Origin: an uncultured Endomicrobiia bacterium
GTDB lineage: Bacteria; Elusimicrobiota; Endomicrobiia; Endomicrobiales; Endomicrobiaceae
Length of the DNA stretch: 7,307 nucleotides
Reading direction: 5' to 3'
Assembly: GCA_905236115.1 (NCBI GenBank)
Contig: CAJOOL010000241.1
Coordinates: 1 to 7,307 of the forward strand
A model generated the notes under the pieces. The model was not told the origin of the DNA and did not search any database. It was given only the letters and a program-made list of their open reading frames with translations. Shown here one piece after another: positions 1 through 5,464 of the stretch; positions within the stretch are counted from its first letter, which is position 1, and each line of letters starts with the position of its first letter. A program made the translations under genes and the position numbers.

Positions 1-30
1 CTCGGATAATATAAAAAAATAAAATAAAAA

Positions 31-34
31 GGAG
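31..34 (+). promoter_or_regulatory. Ribosome binding site of the pilin gene
   Basis: GGAG sits 7 nt before the ATG at 42, in an otherwise almost pure A/T stretch. It is the reason for accepting the long 36-residue leader, since Met7 and Met22 have no comparable site. A TAATAT-like hexamer at 7-12 could be a -10 element, but the -35 region lies outside the window. Confidence 0.75.
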
Positions 35-41
35 AAAAATT

Positions 42-545
42 ATGAAGAAACTAAAACGGATGTATAGATGTATTGAAGAATTGAAGTGTGGAAACGGCAA
101 AACGATGAGATGCCCGACAGAGACACTCGGGCATGACAGACGGTGTGGTTTCACCCTCGTTGAGATGGTTATCGTTATTGCAATTGTGATTATCTTATCA
201 GTAGTATCCGTACCTATTTATAGAAATTATACTGATAAAGCAAAATTAACAGAAGCTTATGCACTTGCAGGGACAATACTTTCCGCACAAAAAGCCTATT
301 ATGCCGAATACGGAAATTTTTTAAGACATGAAAACAGTAACGGATATACAAGCTATGATCATGTTTTAGGTGTAGATGCCAGAAGTAACAAATATTCTAC
401 TTGGTTCCATTCAGGTTCAGGGAGTAACGAAGATCCAAAAATATATTTTAGAACTAATGTTTTTTTTGAAAGAGATACTGAAGGAAAACATATATTATAT
501 TTAGAGTTTACTACAACAAGCGGTGTAACATATCGCTTAGTATAA
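42..545 (+). CDS. Type IV pilin / pseudopilin-like protein with long Cys-rich leader
   Basis: This is a prepilin-like protein of 167 residues, probably a subunit or minor component of a type IV pilus or type II secretion pseudopilus. The class III signal is clear: Gly36 is followed by Phe37-Thr-Leu-Val-Glu41, so prepilin peptidase would cut after Gly36 and leave Glu at +5. A hydrophobic helix follows (about residues 37-60), then the amphipathic alpha-1 continuation, with a Lys/Ala/Tyr-rich stretch to about residue 93 ending in the YYAEYGNF pattern common in these proteins. The mature part is about 131 residues and has no cysteine, so there is no C-terminal disulfide loop. The leader is 36 residues, long for the family, strongly basic and has Cys10, Cys16, Cys24 and Cys35. 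The ATG at 42 is favoured because GGAG lies 7 nt upstream; Met22 is a weaker alternative. The gene stands alone on this strand and is convergent with the minus-strand operon. The exact role is unknown. Confidence 0.88.
   Translation: MKKLKRMYRCIEELKCGNGKTMRCPTETLGHDRRCGFTLVEMVIVIAIVIILSVVSVPIYRNYTDKAKLTEAYALAGTILSAQKAYYAEYGNFLRHENSNGYTSYDHVLGVDARSNKYSTWFHSGSGSNEDPKIYFRTNVFFERDTEGKHILYLEFTTTSGVTYRLV
110..134. repeat. Perfect 8-bp inverted repeat inside the pilin leader
   Basis: ATGCCCGA (110-117) and TCGGGCAT (127-134) are exact reverse complements separated by 9 nt. The hairpin lies within codons 23-31 of the pilin leader, in a stretch (81-150) that is about 53 % G+C against about 37-39 % in samples of the mature part. 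It could be an mRNA hairpin or the remains of an inserted palindromic repeat; the sequence alone does not decide. Confidence 0.6.
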
Positions 546-602
546 CATTTTAGCTACAATAAACAATCAATGATAAAATATTTTTTCTTAAAAATCTACT
601 GC

Positions 603-644
603 AAAAAAATAAATAAAAAACAGGACTGAACATAGCACAGTCCT
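603..644 (-). terminator. Intrinsic terminator of the metK-rsmD-nuclease operon
   Basis: On the minus strand a 7-bp stem (AGGACTG / CAGTCCT, 638-644 with 622-628, 9-nt loop) is followed by G and then a long T-rich tail interrupted only by two A's (620 down to 603). This is a standard Rho-independent terminator placed about 60 nt after the nuclease stop codon. On the plus strand the same hairpin is followed by no T run, so it is not a good terminator for the pilin gene. Confidence 0.75.
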
Positions 645-650
645 AACAAC

Positions 651-678
651 GAGGCGGGCGGAATTTTCCGTTCGCCTC
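651..678. repeat. Long GC-rich hairpin between convergent genes
   Basis: GAGGCG (651-656) pairs with CGCCTC (673-678). The stem continues through two possible G-U pairs (657-658 with 671-672) into CGGA (659-662) paired with TCCG (667-670), giving about 12 pairs around a 4-nt loop. It is much more G/C-rich than its surroundings and has no T run on either side. It looks like a REP-type palindrome or an mRNA 3'-end stabiliser rather than a terminator. Confidence 0.6.
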
Positions 679-682
679 AAAA

Positions 683-706
683 CTATTCAACTATTCAACT
701 TTTCAA
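683..706. repeat. Tandem array of 8-nt units at the nuclease 3' end
   Basis: Three head-to-tail octamers are present: CTATTCAA, CTATTCAA and CTTTTCAA. The last unit covers the stop codon of the minus-strand nuclease gene (TGA at 705-703), so the array begins inside the gene end and runs into the gap. Confidence 0.75.
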
Positions 707-1431
707 CTCTTCCTGACGCTGCTGAACCTGCACTTATTTTTAAAATCGCATAAATGGCAGTTTTCCGTCTTCGGGGTAAATTCGCCGGCATTTATTTTTT
801 CCGCCACCGTCAATGTCAAATCAAGTGCCTTTTGTATCTGTTCTTCATTTCTGGTCGTATATATTTTTTTATTGTGAGACAGAAAATATATAGCAATTTT
901 ATCAGGTATAAAGCCCAACGCAATTTTACAGGCATAACAATACAAACTTAACTGCAAATCATTATCTATTTTTTCCTGCGTCCAGATAACTTTATGCGTT
1001 TTATAGTCTACCAGCTCTCTTGTTCCGTCTTCATTTTCGTCAATTCTGTCTATTATTCCTATAAAAGGATAAATTCCTATTTTTGATTCAAAATGATGTT
1101 CGGTTGAAATTCTTTTGGGAGGATATTTACCGAATGTTTCCCAAAAATCTTTAAGAATTTTTACGGCTTTGATGTAATATACATAAACTTCCTGTGCATT
1201 CAAATCCCCGCCGCTTTCCCATGAAACATTTAAACTGTCCAAAAGAGCTTCATAAGTGTAAACGCCGTTCTTATAAAAACAGTCAAGCGTTTTATGAACG
1301 GAATTGCCGAATGCCATATCGCCGTTTAAAGGAACATATAAATTATCCAAATATACTGCCTTATATTTTAACGGACAGAACAAATATGCGTTCATTCTTG
1401 AATAGCTGATTTTAAAAGAATTGTCTCTCAT
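703..1431 (-). CDS. RecB/Cas4-like PD-(D/E)XK nuclease with 4Fe-4S cysteines
   Basis: This is a stand-alone nuclease domain of 242 residues from the PD-(D/E)XK superfamily (RecB, AddB C-terminus and Cas4 type), predicted to cut or resect DNA with a divalent metal. Visible motifs are His46 in GNSVHK, Asp128 in GIIDRID, Asp142-Tyr-Lys144 (the DxK core) and Gln160 in QLSLY, all in the usual order. Cys19 near the N-terminus and Cys225, Cys228 and Cys234 near the C-terminus match the split four-cysteine arrangement that holds a 4Fe-4S cluster in AddB and Cas4. There is no helicase domain and no CRISPR array nearby, so a Cas4 role is not supported. Its start codon shares one base with the rsmD stop (TAATG), and AGGA lies just upstream, so translation is probably coupled. 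It is the last gene of the operon. The family assignment is firm; the biological role is unknown. Confidence 0.88.
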   Translation of the reverse strand: MRDNSFKISYSRMNAYLFCPLKYKAVYLDNLYVPLNGDMAFGNSVHKTLDCFYKNGVYTYEALLDSLNVSWESGGDLNAQEVYVYYIKAVKILKDFWETFGKYPPKRISTEHHFESKIGIYPFIGIIDRIDENEDGTRELVDYKTHKVIWTQEKIDNDLQLSLYCYACKIALGFIPDKIAIYFLSHNKKIYTTRNEEQIQKALDLTLTVAEKINAGEFTPKTENCHLCDFKNKCRFSSVRKS

Positions 1432-1997
1432 TACTGCATCCTGTAGAAAGCCACCGTAGTATCGCCGTATTTTTCCGTTCTGTAGTTTTCCAATCCGGCA
1501 ACATCGCCGACAGGCTCGTTTTTATGTCTTTGGGAAATTACAATCCCGTTTTCTTTAAGCATTGAAAATAAAACTATATTTTTTAATGTAGGGTAAGTAA
1601 GTGCGAGGGCTTTTTTATCGCCGTCTTTATAAGGCGGTCCCAAAAAGATTATATCATATTTATTTTGAAATTTCGCAAAACCTTTTATCACATCGCATTT
1701 TATTATGTCGGCCTTATCTTCCAGCCCGAGCATTTTTAAATTATATTTTACTAAAGCTATGGATTTATCGCTTATTTCGGCAAAGACAACTTTCTTTGCA
1801 CCTCTTGATAAAGCCTCAATACCTACAGAACCAACACCGGCATACAAATCCAAAAACAGACTGTCTGAAAGTATAGGCGTAATAATATCAAAAACGGATT
1901 TCTTCATCATACCCAGCATCGGTCTGATGGAAAAATCATCCTTGGGAAGAGTTTTAAGCTGTCGGCCTCTGTGAATGCCGCCTATAATTTTTAACAT
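1431..1997 (-). CDS. rsmD: 16S rRNA (guanine966-N2)-methyltransferase RsmD
   Basis: This SAM-dependent methyltransferase of 188 residues should methylate the N2 of G966 in 16S rRNA during 30S assembly. The N-terminal LKIIGGIHRGRQL is the RsmD signature, followed by IRP (24-26) and a short helix. The Rossmann core has the SAM loop DLYAGVGSVGIEA (50-62), the acidic Glu74 for the ribose and Asp102. The C-terminal KYGDTTVAFYR is also typical. The catalytic motif normally read as D-P-P-Y/F is G-P-P-Y here (Gly120 to Tyr123; codon GGA), so the acidic residue expected to contact the target amino group is absent. The frame is otherwise intact, and variation at this position may be lineage-wide. The gene starts 9 nt after the transporter stop with no visible Shine-Dalgarno sequence, which suggests coupled re-initiation. 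Its SAM would come from the metK product of the same operon. Confidence 0.9.
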   Translation of the reverse strand: MLKIIGGIHRGRQLKTLPKDDFSIRPMLGMMKKSVFDIITPILSDSLFLDLYAGVGSVGIEALSRGAKKVVFAEISDKSIALVKYNLKMLGLEDKADIIKCDVIKGFAKFQNKYDIIFLGPPYKDGDKKALALTYPTLKNIVLFSMLKENGIVISQRHKNEPVGDVAGLENYRTEKYGDTTVAFYRMQ

Positions 1998-2006
1998 ATT
2001 ATGTTT

Positions 2007-2291
2007 TTAATATTTTATATTATTATCTTTTTTATCGTATTTTATTTTTAAAATTATTTGTGCAAGTGCCAGACAGAATATTACCGCATTTGCAATCAAT
2101 ACCGGCATCGCCATAGTTAAAAAACCGTAAACTATCCACAAAAAAACTCCGCACGTAAAAAGTACAAACATTCCCATTGATACATCTTTTGCGGATTTTG
2201 TTTTTACGGTTTTTATTATCTGAGGAAGAAAAGCTATTGTTGTAAGCGTTGCGGATATATAACCTAAAATTTCTATTATTGTTTTTTCCAT
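2007..2291 (-). CDS. SemiSWEET sugar transporter (PQ-loop protein)
   Basis: This small membrane protein of 94 residues has three predicted transmembrane helices (about 6-26, 40-58 and 62-82), the size and topology of bacterial SemiSWEETs. These proteins work as homodimers and carry sugars down their gradient across the inner membrane. The PQ-loop motif is Pro23-Gln24, followed by the typical IIKTVKTKSAKDVS loop. Trp52 and Asn68 sit 16 residues apart, as do the Trp and Asn that line the sugar site in characterised family members. Its first 16 nt overlap the 3' end of the flavodoxin/ferredoxin gene, and AGAGG is placed just before the ATG. The substrate cannot be read from sequence. A link to the sugar-nucleotide enzyme upstream in the operon is only inference. 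Confidence 0.88.
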   Translation of the reverse strand: MEKTIIEILGYISATLTTIAFLPQIIKTVKTKSAKDVSMGMFVLFTCGVFLWIVYGFLTMAMPVLIANAVIFCLALAQIILKIKYDKKDNNIKY

Positions 2292-3073
2292 AACATTTCC
2301 TCTAAACTTAATGCTCCGCCGTAAATCTTTAAAAGAATTTTACTGCTCAGAGCTTTCTGCGGACAATAAGTTACACATCTTAAACAGAACAAACATTTAT
2401 CTTTAAAAACAGGAAATTTTTCATCGGAAAAATTTATATTTTCTACAGGACACAGCTTTTCGCAAATTCCGCATTTGATACATTTTTCTTTGTTTGTTTT
2501 AAACTTCATTATTTTTTGCAAAAGTTTTGTATACCACATTTTTAAAACTATAAAGTTAGTAACTTTAAATGCGGCTTTTGTAAAAAAATTTGCTCCGCTT
2601 TTATACTCTTTTTCAGTCATAATATTACCGGCATACTTTTCTATTTTTAAAAGAGTATTATCCGTTTTTTTCTTATTGGCTTTATCATCGCAGACCAAAA
2701 GAAAATTGTTCGGCATCAAAAAACTTTCCGCACCGATTATTTTATAATTTTTCTTTTCCAGCATCTGTGCAATATGATGTATCATTCCGCAGGAACTGTC
2801 GCCCATTGTGGAAAATAAAAAAACTTCAGCACCGTTACCGTCGGGCAGAGCGGAAAGCCACTGACGGACAAACGGATATGTGTTCCAGAAAGCTATAGTC
2901 CATCCGATGCCTATTGTGGATTTTAAATTCACTTCTTCAGCACGGACGGCTTCCATTCTGTAAACTTTGGCGTTATAAGAATTTTTATCAAAAACTTCGG
3001 CAAGTTTTTTGGCCGCAACAAGAGTATTTCCCGTTCCGGAAAAAACGTAAATATTTATGTTATTATGTTTCAT
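2276..3073 (-). CDS. EFR1-type flavodoxin-ferredoxin fusion protein
   Basis: This protein of 265 residues joins an N-terminal flavodoxin-like domain to a C-terminal bacterial two-cluster ferredoxin. The FMN phosphate loop is SGTGNT (12-17), with further flavodoxin-like segments around NTYPF (64-68) and STMGDSS (88-94). The MPNN at 120-123 is characteristic of the EFR1 family. Two CxxCxxCxxxCP motifs (Cys198/201/204/208 and Cys227/230/233/237) should each bind a 4Fe-4S cluster. Between the domains lies a basic, partly hydrophobic linker (about 160-195). It is expected to be a cytoplasmic electron carrier in anaerobic metabolism; the physiological partner is unknown in this family. The start overlaps the metK stop by ATGA, which fits tight co-translation. 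Presence of the gene suggests an anaerobic or fermentative host. Confidence 0.87.
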   Translation of the reverse strand: MKHNNINIYVFSGTGNTLVAAKKLAEVFDKNSYNAKVYRMEAVRAEEVNLKSTIGIGWTIAFWNTYPFVRQWLSALPDGNGAEVFLFSTMGDSSCGMIHHIAQMLEKKNYKIIGAESFLMPNNFLLVCDDKANKKKTDNTLLKIEKYAGNIMTEKEYKSGANFFTKAAFKVTNFIVLKMWYTKLLQKIMKFKTNKEKCIKCGICEKLCPVENINFSDEKFPVFKDKCLFCLRCVTYCPQKALSSKILLKIYGGALSLEEMLWKKQ

Positions 3074-4251
3074 TTTATTTCCGACTGCAGCAATCTTGAT
3101 ATTTCTTCAGCCTTATCGGTTTTTTCCCATGAAAAATCATTTCTTCCGAAATGTCCGTAAGCTGCCGTTTTTGCAAATACCGGCTTTCTTAAATCCAGAT
3201 AATCTATTATTCCTTTAGGCGTTAAAGGGAAAATCTTTCTGACTATCGGTTCCAAAACATTTCCGGGAATTTTACCGGAATGATGCGTATCTATCATTAC
3301 GGAAACAGGCTCGGCAACGCCTATTGCATAGGCCAGCTGAACCGTGCATTTATCGGCAACACCGCTTGCAACAATATTTTTGGCAATATGTCTTGCCATA
3401 TAGCAGGCACTTCTGTCAACTTTGGTGGAATCTTTTCCCGAAAATGCCCCTCCGCCGTGAGCGGCAAAACCGCCGTAAGTATCAACGATAATTTTTCTTC
3501 CCGTAAGACCCGTATCGGCCTGAGGTCCGCCTATTAAAAAAATCCCGGTCGGATTGATATAAATTTTCGTATCTTTATCAATATACTTTCCGACTACAGG
3601 TTTTATTACTTTATTAAAAATTTCATCTTTTGCTTTCTTTGATATATTTTTTTTAGACTTATCCAAAACTTCATCCGTATGCTGAGTGGAAAGAACAACA
3701 GTATCAACTCTGTAAGGTTTCCAGTTTCTGTATTCCACCGTAACCTGCGTTTTTCCGTCCGGCCCCAAATATTTCAAAATATTTTTCTTCCTTACTTCGG
3801 AAAGTTTCAATGCCAGCTTATGTGCCAGCATTATCGGAAGAGGCATAAGTTCTTTTGTCTCTTTGCAGGCAAAACCTATCATAAGTCCCTGGTCTCCGGC
3901 TCCGCCGTTATCCACCCCGCGGGCAATATCCGGCGACTGTGTATTTATCGTGTCCATTATTGCACAGTTTTTATAATCAAAGCCGTATTTTGCATCGGTA
4001 TAACCGATATTTTTTAAAGCCTGTTTTATAATTTCCCTTTTGTTAATTTGTGCCGTTGTGGAAATTTCCCCGCCGACAACCAAAAGACCGTTTGAGACAA
4101 AAGTTTCGCACGCTACTCTGGCCTTTTCATCTTGTTTTAAAATTTCATCCAAAATACTGTCGGAAACAATATCACATACTTTGTCGGGATGACCTTCCGT
4201 TACGGATTCCGAAGTAAAAAACCAACCACGCTGATTATTTTCGTTTTTCAT
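3070..4251 (-). CDS. metK: S-adenosylmethionine synthetase
   Basis: Methionine adenosyltransferase makes SAM from ATP and methionine in the cytoplasm. The protein has 393 residues, normal for the family, and shows the expected signatures: GHPDK (20-24), GAGDQG (117-122), and the phosphate-binding [16 protein letters not shown] (266-281). Most bacterial enzymes have Pro at the position of Ser275, a small deviation. The C-terminal AYGHFGR and FSWEKTD are also typical. The ATG is preceded by AAGGA at a good distance. The 67-nt gap upstream holds a tandem heptamer array and no room for a SAM riboswitch, so classical SAM feedback at the RNA level is not supported here. Its stop overlaps the next gene by 4 nt. 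Confidence 0.97.
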   Translation of the reverse strand: MKNENNQRGWFFTSESVTEGHPDKVCDIVSDSILDEILKQDEKARVACETFVSNGLLVVGGEISTTAQINKREIIKQALKNIGYTDAKYGFDYKNCAIMDTINTQSPDIARGVDNGGAGDQGLMIGFACKETKELMPLPIMLAHKLALKLSEVRKKNILKYLGPDGKTQVTVEYRNWKPYRVDTVVLSTQHTDEVLDKSKKNISKKAKDEIFNKVIKPVVGKYIDKDTKIYINPTGIFLIGGPQADTGLTGRKIIVDTYGGFAAHGGGAFSGKDSTKVDRSACYMARHIAKNIVASGVADKCTVQLAYAIGVAEPVSVMIDTHHSGKIPGNVLEPIVRKIFPLTPKGIIDYLDLRKPVFAKTAAYGHFGRNDFSWEKTDKAEEISRLLQSEIK

Positions 4252-4274
4252 AACACATTCCTTATATTTTTATT

Positions 4275-4302
4275 AATGTACAATGTAAAATGTATAATGT
4301 CG
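4275..4302. repeat. Tandem array of 7-nt AATGTNN units upstream of metK
   Basis: Four contiguous heptamers share the core AATGT and vary in the last two bases: AATGTAC, AATGTAA, AATGTAT and AATGTCG. They fill nearly half of the 67-nt gap between the pyrophosphorylase gene and metK. No function is evident. Confidence 0.75.
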
Positions 4303-4318
4303 GAATAACTGCAATTTT

Positions 4319-5344
4319 TTATTTTATATTGAATAAGAGTCCGTTATACACCGATAATTTTCCCGGGACGTTTGTTCCTATTATTCCGGAATAAAGCCTT
4401 GCATTTTTTCCCACGGATATATTATTCCAAATTATGGAATCTTTTACAACAACATCGTCTTGAATTTTAACGTTATCACCTATAATCGTTCCGTTATCTA
4501 TAACAACATTCTTTCCTATAATGCAGTTTTTACCAATTAAAGATTTTCCTATAAATTTGACGGTCTTATCTATCTTGCAATTCGTATCGGCAAAACATTC
4601 AGTATTTTTTATTTTTTTACCCGTTATTTTTACGGATAATTTTCCGAAAAGAGCGTCTTGAGCACCTTTCTTGTATTCTTCAATATTCCCGATATCCGTC
4701 CAATAACCGTTCATAATGTATGCAAAAACAGGCTTCTTCAATTTCAAAAGTTTCGGCCATAAATCTTTCCCAAAATCATAAAAGCCGTCGGGAATATATT
4801 TAAAAATTTCCGGTTCAAAAATATAAATTCCTGTATTTACCGTATCGGAAAATATTGAACCCCACGTCGGTTTTTCAATAAAATTTGTTATTCTGTTGAA
4901 CCTGTCGGTTATGGTAATACCGTAAGCAAATTTTGTTTCTATGCTTTTTAACACCATTGTTGCCAAAGATTTTTTCTTTTTATGAAATGCAACGGCGGAT
5001 GTCAAATCCACATCGGTAAGTCCGTCGCCCGACATAACAACAAAAGTTTCTTTATCAAAATATTTTTTGCATTTTTTTAGTCCGCCTGCGGTGCCCAGAA
5101 GAACTTCCTCATGAGAATAATTTATATCTATGCCGAAATTTTGCCCGCCGCCGAAATAATCCGTTATCATCTTCGGCAAAGTATGCAGGTTCATAACAAC
5201 GGAATTTATGTTATGTTTTTTTAAATTATTTATGGTATGTTCTATTACGGGTTTATTCAATAACGGAATCATAGGTTTCGGGCACTCGTAAGTTAAAGGT
5301 CTCAACCTCGTTCCCGCACCTGCCGCAAGAATGAATGCTTTCAT
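4319..5344 (-). CDS. Sugar-1-phosphate nucleotidylyltransferase, GMPP-like
   Basis: This enzyme of 341 residues should couple an NTP with a sugar 1-phosphate to give an NDP-sugar for glycan or cell envelope synthesis. The N-terminal Rossmann-like catalytic domain (1 to about 235) has AAGAGTRLRPLT (7-18) with Lys23 in CPKP, LLGTAGG (82-88), the metal-binding GDGLTDVD (106-113), FIEKP (155-159), NTGIYIF (170-176) and GYWTDIG (213-219). The C-terminal part (about 250-325) has repeating Ile/Val/Gly patterns of a left-handed beta-helix, as in mannose-1-phosphate guanylyltransferases and related two-domain enzymes. The architecture favours GDP-mannose pyrophosphorylase, but glucose-1-phosphate enzymes are close relatives, so the substrate is uncertain. 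The phosphomannomutase-like domain fused to some relatives is absent. GGAG lies in a hairpin loop upstream of the start, and a terminator separates the gene from holA. Confidence 0.85.
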   Translation of the reverse strand: MKAFILAAGAGTRLRPLTYECPKPMIPLLNKPVIEHTINNLKKHNINSVVMNLHTLPKMITDYFGGGQNFGIDINYSHEEVLLGTAGGLKKCKKYFDKETFVVMSGDGLTDVDLTSAVAFHKKKKSLATMVLKSIETKFAYGITITDRFNRITNFIEKPTWGSIFSDTVNTGIYIFEPEIFKYIPDGFYDFGKDLWPKLLKLKKPVFAYIMNGYWTDIGNIEEYKKGAQDALFGKLSVKITGKKIKNTECFADTNCKIDKTVKFIGKSLIGKNCIIGKNVVIDNGTIIGDNVKIQDDVVVKDSIIWNNISVGKNARLYSGIIGTNVPGKLSVYNGLLFNIK

Positions 5345-5365
5345 AAAATTTTCTCCGAAAATTTT
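5345..5365 (-). promoter_or_regulatory. Shine-Dalgarno site in a hairpin loop at the pyrophosphorylase start
   Basis: On the minus strand two copies of the self-complementary AAAATTTT flank CGGAG and run straight into the ATG. The copies can pair into an 8-bp all A-U stem with GGAG in the 5-nt loop. The GGAG is about 8 nt from the start codon, a normal spacing, so it is the true ribosome site. Whether the weak stem forms or regulates in the cell is unknown. Confidence 0.5.
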
Positions 5366-5374
5366 AGCTGAGCC

Positions 5375-5393
5375 GGGAAAACTTCGTTTTCCC
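5375..5393. repeat. 8-bp hairpin in the leader of the pyrophosphorylase gene
   Basis: GGGAAAAC (5375-5382) pairs perfectly with GTTTTCCC (5386-5393) around a 3-nt loop. On the plus strand TTTTCTT follows, resembling a terminator, but no plus-strand gene ends here. On the minus strand it would lie in the 5' leader of the pyrophosphorylase mRNA, if transcription starts further upstream. Confidence 0.6.
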
Positions 5394-5398
5394 TTTTC

Positions 5399-5433
5399 TT
5401 AAACTCTCAACCCTCAGCCCTGAGCTGTAAGCT
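5399..5433. repeat. Degenerate tandem array of 7-nt units between holA and the pyrophosphorylase gene
   Basis: Read on the plus strand the units are TTAAACT, CTCAACC, CTCAGCC, CTGAGCT and GTAAGCT. The middle three are clearly related and the outer two are more decayed. The array sits between the hairpin at 5375-5393 and the terminator at 5434-5458. I see no convincing promoter in this gap, although one for the pyrophosphorylase gene is expected here. Confidence 0.55.
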
Positions 5434-5458
5434 AAAAAAATCGCAAAGCGATTTTTTT
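5434..5458 (-). terminator. Intrinsic terminator after holA
   Basis: A perfect 11-bp stem (seven A's plus TCGC against GCGA plus seven T's) closes on an AAA loop in the plus-strand reading. It begins 6 nt after the holA stop codon and gives a T run on either strand, so it could work in both directions. Its position makes it the end of the TPR-pgpA-holA transcript and implies a separate promoter for the genes downstream, or partial read-through. Confidence 0.85.
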
Positions 5459-5464
5459 ATTATA

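Noticed and set aside
703..1431. Cas4 and a possible CRISPR locus
   Set aside because: The Fe-S nuclease resembles Cas4, but there are no spaced direct repeats of 20-40 nt and no other cas gene. The only repeats are 7-8 nt tandem units without spacers.
1597..1660. Frameshift in rsmD explaining the G-P-P-Y motif
   Set aside because: The reading frame is continuous and matches the family on both sides of the motif, so this is a substitution and not a frameshift.
3679..4017. Plus-strand open frame of 112 codons inside metK
   Set aside because: It lies wholly opposite a certain gene, has no family resemblance and no ribosome site. The same holds for the 110-codon frame at 5991-6323 opposite holA and the other plus-strand frames.
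4261..4289. Minus-strand promoter TTTACA - 17 nt - TATAAG before metK
   Set aside because: The spacing is ideal, but the -10 hexamer overlaps the ribosome binding site, so a transcript from it would start after that site. The hexamers arise from the repeat and A/T-rich sequence.
4252..4318. SAM riboswitch upstream of metK
   Set aside because: The gap is only 67 nt, very A/T-rich, filled by a tandem array, and lacks the stems and conserved core of any SAM riboswitch class I know.
5375..5400. Plus-strand intrinsic terminator
   Set aside because: The hairpin followed by TTTTCTT fits the form, but no plus-strand gene lies upstream. It is described as a leader hairpin of the minus-strand gene instead.
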